From NCBI GenBank assembly GCA_900553935.1, contig USFK01000017.1, positions 1 to 16,143 of the forward strand: 16,143 nt of DNA. Direction: 5' to 3'. The notes under the pieces are model-generated. The model was not told where the DNA came from and made no database searches. It worked only from the letters and a program-made list of their open reading frames with translations. Numbering within the stretch: the stretch's first letter is position 1; each line of letters begins with the position of its first letter. The DNA is from an uncultured Collinsella sp. GTDB lineage: Bacteria; Actinomycetota; Coriobacteriia; Coriobacteriales; Coriobacteriaceae. The translations under genes were made by a program, and so were the position numbers. This document shows positions 1-6,848 of the stretch, in pieces.

Positions 1-636
1 GGCGCCCTGCCGCTGCAGATGTCCATTACCGAGGACATCGAGGTCATCCGTCATTACGTGGAAATCGCCGACGGTATCGCCATTCCTGGCGGCCCGGACG
101 TCAACCCCAAGCGCTGGGGCGACGAGCGCCCCTACGACCCCACACTGTGCTGCGAGATTCGCGACCGTTTTGAGTTTAAGCTGGTTAACGAGGTGCTCTG
201 CGCCAAAAAGCCGCTCTTTACCACCTGCCGAGGCACGCAGTTGCTCAATGTCGCCACCGGCGGCACCCTGTGCATGGACGTGCCGAGCCTGGGCGCGCGC
301 GAGGGCCGCACACAGTGGCGCCATACCCACGTGCTCAACGACCCTGTGCATCCTGTTGAGGTCGTGCCGGGCTCGCTGCTGGAGCGCGCGGTTGGCGGGC
401 ACAGGCTGATCCAGACCAACTCCGCACACCACTGCTGCGTCGATCGTCTGGGTAAAAGCACGCGCTTGGTCGCCAAGGCAACCGACGGCGTGCCCGAGTG
501 CATCGAGGTCGAGGGCCAGCCGTTCTGCCTGGGCGTGCAATGGCACCCCGAGTACACCTGGCAAACGCTCGAGACCGACTTTAACCTGTGGAAGTCGTTT
601 GTCGAGGCAGCAGCTAAGGTAAAGCAGGCTCGTTAG
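1..636 (+). CDS. Gamma-glutamyl-gamma-aminobutyrate hydrolase family protein (peptidase C26), 5'-truncated
   Basis: Class-I glutamine amidotransferase-like hydrolase, a cytosolic family that cleaves gamma-glutamyl amide bonds (for example gamma-glutamyl-GABA in putrescine degradation). The frame is open from base 1, so the real start lies upstream; the first internal Met is at 19. Counting from that Met, I see the PGGPDVNP segment (residues 23-30), the nucleophile elbow TTCRGTQ with Cys70, the NSAHHCC segment typical of the family, and VQWHPE with His176 and Glu178 completing the Cys-His-Glu triad. The usual family length is about 240-260 residues, so roughly 40 residues are missing at the N-terminus. 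It ends with TAG at 634 and is followed by a hairpin at 666-706. The substrate cannot be told from sequence; acting on other gamma-glutamyl compounds is equally possible. Confidence 0.88.
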   Translation, partial: GALPLQMSITEDIEVIRHYVEIADGIAIPGGPDVNPKRWGDERPYDPTLCCEIRDRFEFKLVNEVLCAKKPLFTTCRGTQLLNVATGGTLCMDVPSLGAREGRTQWRHTHVLNDPVHPVEVVPGSLLERAVGGHRLIQTNSAHHCCVDRLGKSTRLVAKATDGVPECIEVEGQPFCLGVQWHPEYTWQTLETDFNLWKSFVEAAAKVKQAR

Positions 637-665
637 CTCGCGAACCACACAGGCTAAAGCTACCC

Positions 666-709
666 ATACAGGGGGGGACACCAACTACGGTGCCCGCCCC
701 CTGTATTTG
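666..709 (+). terminator. Hairpin terminator between converging genes
   Basis: A 10-bp perfect stem, ATACAGGGGG (666-675) with CCCCCTGTAT (697-706), is extended internally by CACC/GGTG pairing. It lies 30 bases after the C26 stop and is followed only by a short TTG run, so it is a weak intrinsic terminator at best. The ABC operon converges on it from the other strand. Confidence 0.5.
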
Positions 710-741
710 ATACGCTCGGTATGTTCATCCCTCACAAACAA

Positions 742-1560
742 TCAAAGAAATCTCGACCGCAATCGGTCGACGGTAAAGCAAATGGCAAAAACGCTTGCTA
801 CGTTTATGAGACAGTCAATTAAAATCGAAGTGCATTGACTATCCTCCAACGGGGTCACGCCGCAAATCCACATGAGCATCGAAGACGGAAGCGGAAGCAT
901 GGAATTGACCCCGACCTGTATGTAGATCGCTACGACGTTGACAAGCAACAGCATGCCAATCGGACCGAAGCCGGATCCAAAGTAGGAAACAACGATCACG
1001 CAAGAGACCACGTATGCAAGGCAGGCAACAGCTGCAAGAACAAGTCGATAGCAAAATACATGCAGGTTGAGATGCTGTTGAGCATCTAAAACGATTGCGC
1101 AGTTAAGGCAGTACAAAACGACGCTCGACAGGACAAAAGCGCCCAAAAGGGCAAGTGAAGACAGTATCGCTCGTGCAACAGTAGCGCACGCCCGCTTCCC
1201 TCCCCGAGCCTCCGACAGCCCCCACGGTTCCTCGACAAAGCCCGAACTGACAAAGCGCGGCACAATACAAGCCGCGATGAACGGAAAGAACAATGCATGA
1301 GCCAACGGGGCTACGTTGAACAGCAGACCGCGAAAAACCTCTGCATTACCAAATAGAAGGACATCCTCCGCCGATAGCCGAAGCGTCGGGTCTGGGAAGA
1401 AGCCCAAGAAACTGTTCTCACGGAGGCTGCAGAACCACATCGGGAAAGAATTAAGCTGCAATACCACCATGCACGCATAAATTACCGGGATTAAGGCGTA
1501 CGTCCATTTACTCACGTGCTTCAATTCTGAATGGAGGAATCTTTTAATCTGACGAGCCAT
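742..1560 (-). CDS. ABC exporter permease subunit (second permease of the operon)
   Basis: Integral membrane protein of about 272 residues. I see roughly six hydrophobic segments at about 19-37, 83-103, 126-150, 167-190, 195-218 and 240-262, with a basic N-terminus (MARQIKRFLHSELK). There is no sequence motif I can name; the role comes from context, as the last gene of an ATPase-permease-permease operon like those of bacitracin or lantibiotic self-protection exporters. I chose ATG at 1560, preceded by GGGGGTG and overlapping the previous gene by 17 bases. An in-frame GTG at 1578 would add six residues but has no ribosome binding site. Base composition is AT-richer than most of the window. The transported substrate is unknown. 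Confidence 0.72.
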   Translation of the reverse strand: MARQIKRFLHSELKHVSKWTYALIPVIYACMVVLQLNSFPMWFCSLRENSFLGFFPDPTLRLSAEDVLLFGNAEVFRGLLFNVAPLAHALFFPFIAACIVPRFVSSGFVEEPWGLSEARGGKRACATVARAILSSLALLGAFVLSSVVLYCLNCAIVLDAQQHLNLHVFCYRLVLAAVACLAYVVSCVIVVSYFGSGFGPIGMLLLVNVVAIYIQVGVNSMLPLPSSMLMWICGVTPLEDSQCTSILIDCLINVASVFAICFTVDRLRSRFL

Positions 1561-2368
1561 TGAGCACACCCCCAGCACGAAAGCTCACGAGAGCGTAAAT
1601 CAATACCGATAAACAGCTGGCTGCCACGCCATAGCCCAGAAGCGCCAGTTGCCCCATATCGCTATACCCAAGGGCGCATCCGACTCCAAGGTACGGCCCA
1701 GGAAGGAAGAAGATCCATCGCAAGGATGGTATAGGTGCCTGAAGGAAGGCTCCGTAGAGCGTCAAGCTCATGACAAATCCGATTATTATTGCAGCCCCGC
1801 TCAATACAGCACTGCCTGTAATCCGATAGATGGTCACCGTCTCCAGCGCAACCGATATCACCAATACGGTGTTGACTATCATTGCAGGCAAAAATGCAGC
1901 CAGCATGCCATGCGCGTAGCTATGCCCTCCACGTATTATGGCTATTGCAAACAGAAGAAAGCAAAGCGCACTATATGCTGCGCCAATTATTAAAGCAGAC
2001 GAAAGCGCATGAGCTAGAGCCCCATAAAAGCGGGTAAGACCTCTTGCTGAAGAAATTCGGTATCCCTCTTCATAGCCGCGCTCCTGTAAAATCGCCAGGC
2101 AAACGATGAGTGGAACGAACAGAGAGGTGCCGGCAAAAGCACTGCGCACAAGGGACTCATCGGGTGCAGAAGGATCGATTACATTCCAGACGAAACCAAT
2201 ATCCTCCCCAAAAACGCTATTGCCAGAGGCGAGCAGCGTTGTTCCGTTTTTTAGAAAGACACCGAAGAGAAGGCCGAACGCCAGCATAAGCGCAAGACCA
2301 AGCTTCGCCGGAAACATCCTGTACAAACGCATCATATCTGCCTTTATGGGATGGATCGCCCGCTTCAT
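1544..2368 (-). CDS. ABC exporter permease subunit (first permease of the operon)
   Basis: 274-residue ABC-2-like membrane protein. A hydrophobic segment at about 22-40 is followed by an extracytoplasmic stretch and then about five more membrane segments. After the second segment comes a charged cytoplasmic loop (ERGYEEGYRISSARG), resembling the E-rich loop of lantibiotic/bacitracin-type permeases that contacts the ATPase. The start ATG at 2368 overlaps the ATPase stop in an ATGA arrangement, so translation is probably coupled; AAGGCGG lies just upstream of the ATG. It probably forms a heteromeric channel with the product of 742-1560. Function is inferred from topology and the operon. Confidence 0.78.
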   Translation of the reverse strand: MKRAIHPIKADMMRLYRMFPAKLGLALMLAFGLLFGVFLKNGTTLLASGNSVFGEDIGFVWNVIDPSAPDESLVRSAFAGTSLFVPLIVCLAILQERGYEEGYRISSARGLTRFYGALAHALSSALIIGAAYSALCFLLFAIAIIRGGHSYAHGMLAAFLPAMIVNTVLVISVALETVTIYRITGSAVLSGAAIIIGFVMSLTLYGAFLQAPIPSLRWIFFLPGPYLGVGCALGYSDMGQLALLGYGVAASCLSVLIYALVSFRAGGVLNGSSD

Positions 2369-3126
2369 AGCGAGACCGCCTTCATCAAGCGCCTGTAATA
2401 CTCTTTTAAGGACGACGCCTCATCCCTTATGACGTCCATCGATTCCTTTTTCAGCAGTTCGCCGTCATGGAGAAACAGGCAGCATGTTGCAACCGATGCC
2501 AGCTCATCCAAGTCGTGGCTAGAAATAAGCATGGTTTTGCCCTGTTCTTGATTCAATCGACCGATAAGGGCCCATATACTCTCGATGCCCAACGGATCCA
2601 ATCCATTTGCCGGCTCATCGAAAATGAGTACGTCGGTATCGCCCAACAAAGCCGTAGCTATATCCAGCCGCCGTTTCATTCCCAGAGAAAAACTGCCCAC
2701 GCTCTTTTTCTCATCGACGTCCAGCCCGACAAGGCTCAAAACGCGAGGGACCTCACGTTTCTCATCGAGCCCCCATTCCGCACATCGGATCCGAAGATTC
2801 TCAGCCGCACTGAGGGATTGGTATGCTCCGCTGGAATCTGGCACATAGCCGACACGCGTCCGCATCAGACTCAGCTCTTTTTTCGACTTGCCTCCAAAGA
2901 GCTCCACACTCCCCGACGATGGCCCACAGAGGCCCAGCACTATTTTAATAAGCGTGCTTTTACCCGCCCCGTTTGCACCAACAAGGGCGCAAAGCTCAGA
3001 CTGACCCACCTCGAAGGAAACGTCATGCAACACACGCCGTTTTCCATAGCGCTTTGACACCTTTGATAGCTTTATCGTTGATGCGCTCATTGGCCTCCCG
3101 TTCTGCTTGATAACAAAACCGCTCAT
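2365..3126 (-). CDS. ABC transporter ATP-binding protein (bacitracin/lantibiotic export type)
   Basis: ATPase that powers the two downstream permeases, 253 residues. Visible motifs are Walker A GANGAGKST (residues 50-58), signature SLGMKRR, Walker B VLIFDEPANGLDP and the H-loop SSHDL. The spacing and the FSLGMKRRLDIA / NGLDP..GI style match the BcrA/SpaF-like subgroup that exports peptide antibiotics or lipid II-targeting peptides. The start at 3126 has a clean GGAGG seven bases upstream. Met13 (3090) also has its own GGGAGG, and most relatives begin near that point, so two starts are possible. A promoter-like TTGACA lies at 3188-3193. The stop overlaps the next gene in ATGA. Confidence 0.9.
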   Translation of the reverse strand: MSGFVIKQNGRPMSASTIKLSKVSKRYGKRRVLHDVSFEVGQSELCALVGANGAGKSTLIKIVLGLCGPSSGSVELFGGKSKKELSLMRTRVGYVPDSSGAYQSLSAAENLRIRCAEWGLDEKREVPRVLSLVGLDVDEKKSVGSFSLGMKRRLDIATALLGDTDVLIFDEPANGLDPLGIESIWALIGRLNQEQGKTMLISSHDLDELASVATCCLFLHDGELLKKESMDVIRDEASSLKEYYRRLMKAVSL

Positions 3127-3164
3127 ATCGTTCCTCCATTCTTTTATTGTTTTTCATGTTTGTT

Positions 3165-3193
3165 ATTGTTTGCCGATAACTTATATTTGTCAA
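3165..3193 (-). promoter_or_regulatory. Putative promoter of the ABC operon
   Basis: On the minus strand a perfect -35 TTGACA (3193-3188) is followed after 17 bases by AACAAT (3170-3165), a 4/6 match to the -10 consensus. The surrounding 100 bases are strongly AT-rich, and ACAATAA occurs twice between here and the ribosome binding site. It starts directly after the terminator of the XRE gene, which supports an independent transcript for the ABC genes. Confidence 0.45.
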
Positions 3194-3200
3194 GATAATT

Positions 3201-3233
3201 AATAAACAAAGAACCCGTGTTAGACACGGGTTC
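3201..3233 (-). terminator. Rho-independent terminator of the DUF2975-XRE operon
   Basis: A perfect 10-bp stem GAACCCGTGT/ACACGGGTTC (3211-3220 with 3224-3233) has a 3-base loop. Read on the minus strand it is followed by TTTGTTTATT. It lies 38 bases after the XRE stop codon and separates this operon from the ABC operon. Confidence 0.85.
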
Positions 3234-3271
3234 CGTTACACTGATATTTCGTTATAGTTGTTCGCTTTATG

Positions 3272-3601
3272 CTACTCGTCGCTCAAATCGACAGCGAAGA
3301 CCGATGTCGGAAGCGACGCCTCATTGCCTCTGCCATCCCGCATCTGCCTCACGGCATTCTTCGCGCGCTCGACAATAAGTTCCTCGAGCTCTTTCTCGCT
3401 CACGCGCTGAATAATATCTCCCGGTTGACAATCAAGCTCATCACAGATTTCAAGAAGCGTCTTAAGACGAATAGCTTTAATTTTTCCGTTTCTTAGCTTA
3501 GAAATATTAGCCGGAGTATGCCCCGTGGCACGAATCAGATCAGAGCTGGTCTTTCCGGTCTTAAGCAGCTGCGTCTCAAGCTCGATGATGAGATAGCTCA
3601 T
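3272..3601 (-). CDS. XRE-family transcriptional regulator, small (DUF2975 partner)
   Basis: 109-residue DNA-binding protein. Residues about 9-63 form a Cro/CI-like helix-turn-helix (TSSDLIRATGHTPANISKLRNGK, then LLEICDELDCQPGDII), followed by a charged helical tail. The pairing of a DUF2975 membrane protein with a short XRE protein immediately downstream is a recurring arrangement in Firmicutes and Actinobacteria (Bacillus YoaS/YozG type), so the two probably act together, perhaps with the membrane protein controlling the regulator. The ATG at 3601 has TAGGAGG five bases upstream; the TAG of that motif is also the stop codon of the preceding gene. It may regulate its own operon or the adjacent ABC operon; this is inference. 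Confidence 0.85.
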   Translation of the reverse strand: MSYLIIELETQLLKTGKTSSDLIRATGHTPANISKLRNGKIKAIRLKTLLEICDELDCQPGDIIQRVSEKELEELIVERAKNAVRQMRDGRGNEASLPTSVFAVDLSDE

Positions 3602-3609
3602 GTTTCCTC

Positions 3610-4170
3610 CTACACAAGCTCGTCAGACTGCTCCTGGAGCAGCGAGGCATAGCTCCAGATCACCGAGACAAACAAACAGACGGCCGCGCCGATAAGCGAC
3701 CCCGCGTCAAAGGCAACGCCCTGGCAAATCGCGATAACGAAGGAATGAGGCACGACGCAAAGCTCCAGCCCACCAATGGCAAGATTGACCGATCCATAGG
3801 CACCAACAAGCGAAACCGCGGCGTTAACAGCAAAGGCAAGCGCGAGAACACGGATAAGCCGCACATGCGCCCTGGTAAAGGGCGATACGCCCCGCGAAAT
3901 GTCACGGCTGATTCCGCACAAAACGACAAGCGAAACACTCACGACGAGTGCCAGGCACAGCCCGCTTGGGATAACGATGCTCCCGCCATCGAGAAGCGTC
4001 ACGACACCGAAAGAATCGACAGAAACAACGTTTGCAACCGCATACCAGATCACGTAAACAACCAACGCGGCAAAAGCGATGAGCATTCCCGCAAAAACGA
4101 CCGCCATGCAAAAGCCAAGCTTCCTTACAGTCTCGCCCGCCTTGGCCATACGCTGAACGCTGTTGGACAT
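3610..4170 (-). CDS. DUF2975 domain-containing membrane protein
   Basis: 186-residue membrane protein with four predicted helices (about 19-45, 66-87, 104-125, 156-173). The GVSPFTRAHVRLIR stretch after the second helix and the C-terminal SYASLLQEQSDELV are the conserved parts I recognise from DUF2975 proteins. I chose ATG at 4170 because GAGGGTGA lies upstream and family members start just before the first helix. The frame stays open to 4305, but that extension runs into the intergenic palindrome at 4286-4349 and is not protein-like. It forms an operon with the XRE gene, 8 bases apart. The biochemical role of DUF2975 is not known. Confidence 0.82.
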   Translation of the reverse strand: MSNSVQRMAKAGETVRKLGFCMAVVFAGMLIAFAALVVYVIWYAVANVVSVDSFGVVTLLDGGSIVIPSGLCLALVVSVSLVVLCGISRDISRGVSPFTRAHVRLIRVLALAFAVNAAVSLVGAYGSVNLAIGGLELCVVPHSFVIAICQGVAFDAGSLIGAAVCLFVSVIWSYASLLQEQSDELV

Positions 4171-4190
4171 ACACTCACCCTCATCGAATC

Positions 4191-4224
4191 TATCGTTATC
4201 GGAATAGTTTATCGAACAACGATA
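4191..4224. promoter_or_regulatory. Candidate operator dyad upstream of the DUF2975-XRE operon
   Basis: The 7-bp inverted repeat TATCGTT (4191-4197) / AACGATA (4218-4224) lies 20 bases upstream of the DUF2975 start. TTATCG also recurs between the arms, at 4196-4201 and 4209-4214. AT-rich dyads in this position commonly bind XRE regulators. No convincing -35/-10 pair could be fixed here. Confidence 0.3.
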
Positions 4225-4285
4225 TGGATTGCATGTGGGAAGCCCAGCCGGTGCGAGAGAGTGAATTTTTGGACACTTACCGAAC

Positions 4286-4349
4286 GAGCGTGGATAATCT
4301 CCCACTTTGAGACCGCCACCGGGCCTAAAACGGGAGATTATCCACGCTC
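4286..4349. repeat. 18-bp perfect intergenic palindrome, 28-base loop
   Basis: GAGCGTGGATAATCTCCC (4286-4303) is the exact reverse complement of 4332-4349. It sits between the HPt stop (4376) and the DUF2975 start (4170), so it is transcribed at the 3' end of the HPt operon. It has no T-tract on either strand, so it is not a classic intrinsic terminator. It looks like a dispersed palindromic unit, but only one copy is in this window. Confidence 0.8.
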
Positions 4350-4375
4350 ATAGTCATCACAATGCACGTAAGCTC

Positions 4376-4732
4376 TTATTCAGCCGCCTCGCGTAAGGCC
4401 GACATCGTGGCTGCATATTGCTGCTGCAGCGCATGCATTCCCTCACGAGCGCCGTCAACAGTATCGGCACCGCGCAGCGCTTCGGTCACCACGACCGCCG
4501 GCTCGTACAGATTATCGAATCCCAGGTTCTGGCTCACGCCCTTGAGCGTGTGCGCCGCCATAAACGCTTCCTTGGCGTCTCCTGCCGCCATGGCAGCCTC
4601 CAGCTTGTCCATGCTCTCATCATCCAAAAACTTGAGGGCAAAGCGGGCAAGCATCTCCTCGCCCATCAGCCGAGCGCAAGCGTCATCATAATTGGCGCCG
4701 ATCTTCTCATACGTCTCGCGCATGGAAATCAT
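4376..4732 (-). CDS. HPt (histidine phosphotransfer) domain protein
   Basis: 118-residue stand-alone phosphotransfer protein. The central helix carries AAHTLKGVSQNLG, with His61 as the phosphorylated residue and Lys64-Gly65 after it, exactly as in HPt domains; the rest is an all-alpha bundle. It would shuttle phosphate between histidine kinases and receiver domains in the cytosol. It lies 23 bases downstream of the REC-containing protein at 4756, so the two are probably a cognate pair. The start ATG at 4732 has AAAGGAG upstream; Met4 is an alternative. No kinase is encoded nearby, so the phosphate source must be elsewhere. Confidence 0.88.
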   Translation of the reverse strand: MISMRETYEKIGANYDDACARLMGEEMLARFALKFLDDESMDKLEAAMAAGDAKEAFMAAHTLKGVSQNLGFDNLYEPAVVVTEALRGADTVDGAREGMHALQQQYAATMSALREAAE

Positions 4733-4755
4733 GGATTCAAACTCCTTTGGTCAAA

Positions 4756-6639
4756 CTAAATCGTAGGAAGCGCAACGACCTCGGCAGGGCGCGCCAATGT
4801 TTCGGCAATACGGTCTTGCACCTCGAGCAGACAGTCGAGCAGCAGCGGGTTAAAGGTGCCGCACTTACCGTCCAGGATCATCTGGATCGCCTCCTCGTGC
4901 GGAATAGCATCCTTGTACACGCGGACGCTCGTCAGCGCATCGTACACGTCGGCCACCGACACCACCTGCGCGGCGATAGGGATATCGTCGCCCTTAAGGC
5001 CGTCGGGATAACCCTTGCCGTCCCAGCGCTCGTGGTGCCAACGCGCAATCTGGTACGCATATTCCATAAGCGCATTGCCGGCGTGATGGCGGCCCAGCTC
5101 ATGCAGCATGTCGGCGCCGATCGTGGTATGCGTCTTCATAATCTCGAACTCCTCGGACGTGAGGCGCCCGGGCTTGTTGAGAATCGCATCGTCAATCGAC
5201 ATCTTGCCGATATCGTGCAGTGCCGAAGCCAGGGCAATCGTGGAGCGCTCCTCGTTGTCGAGGGAGATGCTGTCACTACGGTGGACCAGGCAGCCAAGCA
5301 GCAGCTCGGTCAGCTTCTCGATGTTCGTAACGTGCCTGCCGCTCTCGCCATTGCGGAGCTCCATGACGCCGGCCATGATGTCGATGAGCATGCGGCTGTT
5401 CTTTACGCGCTCGTTGTACTGCTGGGACAGCAGGCTCGTCAGGCGGCGCTGTTTGGCGTACAGGCGGATGGTGTTGCTTACACGGCGGCGCACGACACGG
5501 GAGTCAAACGGGCGGTTGACATAGTCCGAGGCACCCAGCTCATACGCGCGCAGCACCACATCGTCGGAATCTTCGCTCGAGATCATGATGACAGGCAGAT
5601 TGTCAATAATCGACCGGCGCGACAGATCGCCCAACACCTCAAAGCCGTTCATGCCCGGCATGACAATGTCCAGCAGCACGAGCGACAGCTCATCACCATA
5701 GCGGTCGACCATGTCGAGCGCTGCACGACCGCTATCGGCCTCGAGGATGCAATACTCGTCCTTGAGCATCTCGCTGAGAATAGCTCGGTTCATCTCGGAG
5801 TCATCGACGATAAGCACCGAAGGCTTTTCGCTTTGGAAGGTATCGACGGAATCGGTATCGGTCACGACCGTACCGGCTTTTGCCTTAGCGCGGCTCAGTA
5901 ATTGGACAGCGCGGCCAACGCCCTCATCGACCGTCTCGCCATTAATGCGAACGCCACCAACACATGCTGTCAAGCTAACACGCTCATGGCCCGGAATAAT
6001 CGCGGAATGAACGGCATCGGATACGTGACGCAGACGACGGGCGAAGTCATCGGAGGGGATATTGGGCATGACGGCCACAAACTTATCGCAACCATAGCGG
6101 ACAAGCTCATCAGTCGAACGAATACTGCCTCGTATGGCCGTCGCCACCGCACCGAGTGCAAGGTCGCCGGCATGACGGCCACAGGTATCGTTGAAGACCC
6201 TAAAATCATCAAGGTCGATCATGGCCACACCGGCCTGCATGCGGGCGCTGCGAAGCTTTTCCTCGTAATATCGGCGATTGCGCACGCTCGTCAGCACGTC
6301 GGTGTAGACAAGGTCCTCTTCTGCGGTCTCCTGTTCATCAATCGGACGCACCATCAGCAGGACGTGAGGCTCGCCCTCGACCTTCAGAGGGCGCAGGCGA
6401 GCGCGGTACTCAACGCCATCGTTGAGCAGCCGTTCCGACACCTCATCGGAACCTGCCGCCAAGGCCTCAAGACTTGACTGGCGCAGACAGGGACACCGTT
6501 CGCCGGCGAGCAGGCAGTTAGGATCGCCCTTAATCTGATCGACAGACAGCAAACGTACCACGGGGTAGGTCTTCGCGACACGGGCGACCTCGGCGGCAGC
6601 CTCCTCGTCGGTTAGATTGGCCTCGTGATTATTGAGCAT
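4756..6639 (-). CDS. Degenerate GGDEF - receiver - HD-GYP response regulator (c-di-GMP phosphodiesterase)
   Basis: 627-residue cytosolic signalling protein. Residues about 1-105 form an N-terminal sensory-like region with Cys42, Cys49 and Cys51. A GGDEF domain follows (about 110-265), whose signature reads GCDKF at 183-187, so cyclase activity is unlikely. The receiver domain (about 273-393) has Asp279-Asp280 and phospho-acceptor Asp324 (LLDIVMPGMNG), with Arg376 where most receivers have Lys. The HD-GYP domain (about 415-615) has His475-Asp476 (LHDIGK) and HHERWDGKGYP at 535-545, an intact c-di-GMP hydrolase signature. I chose ATG at 6639, preceded by GAAAGGG; the frame stays open to 6744 with no ribosome binding site and a basic, unconvincing extension. 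The HPt protein downstream is its likely phosphate partner. Confidence 0.9.
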   Translation of the reverse strand: MLNNHEANLTDEEAAAEVARVAKTYPVVRLLSVDQIKGDPNCLLAGERCPCLRQSSLEALAAGSDEVSERLLNDGVEYRARLRPLKVEGEPHVLLMVRPIDEQETAEEDLVYTDVLTSVRNRRYYEEKLRSARMQAGVAMIDLDDFRVFNDTCGRHAGDLALGAVATAIRGSIRSTDELVRYGCDKFVAVMPNIPSDDFARRLRHVSDAVHSAIIPGHERVSLTACVGGVRINGETVDEGVGRAVQLLSRAKAKAGTVVTDTDSVDTFQSEKPSVLIVDDSEMNRAILSEMLKDEYCILEADSGRAALDMVDRYGDELSLVLLDIVMPGMNGFEVLGDLSRRSIIDNLPVIMISSEDSDDVVLRAYELGASDYVNRPFDSRVVRRRVSNTIRLYAKQRRLTSLLSQQYNERVKNSRMLIDIMAGVMELRNGESGRHVTNIEKLTELLLGCLVHRSDSISLDNEERSTIALASALHDIGKMSIDDAILNKPGRLTSEEFEIMKTHTTIGADMLHELGRHHAGNALMEYAYQIARWHHERWDGKGYPDGLKGDDIPIAAQVVSVADVYDALTSVRVYKDAIPHEEAIQMILDGKCGTFNPLLLDCLLEVQDRIAETLARPAEVVALPTI

Positions 6640-6848
6640 AGGGGGCCCTTTCAGTAGTTTTGCTTGGTAGCAGTGGGTGCCAAATGTTACAAGGGTAGCA
6701 CCTTGTCGATGCAGGTACACACGTGAATACCGTTTCTTTTTCATGAGTTGGCGGACGGTAGGGTTGAAGCCGCAGACGTTGGATTTTGAGCACCTTTGTT
6801 AACACAGCCGAAACGTCTACGAAAGAAGCCCGTTTGATGATTCGGCCG

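Noticed and set aside
742..3126. Complete lantibiotic biosynthesis cluster
   Set aside because: No precursor peptide, LanM/LanB/LanC or protease gene is next to the ABC genes; only a protection-type exporter is supported.
4171..4305. N-terminal extension of the DUF2975 gene
   Set aside because: It runs into the 18-bp palindrome and lacks a ribosome binding site; ATG 4170 has a good one.
4747..5901. 384-residue open frame on the plus strand
   Set aside because: It lies antisense to the GGDEF-REC-HD-GYP gene, whose domains are unmistakable. It has no recognisable motif and reflects high GC in the opposite frame.
6640..6744. 35-residue N-terminal extension of the GGDEF-REC-HD-GYP gene
   Set aside because: No Shine-Dalgarno at 6744, and the translated stretch is basic and unlike the family; ATG 6639 is preceded by GAAAGGG.
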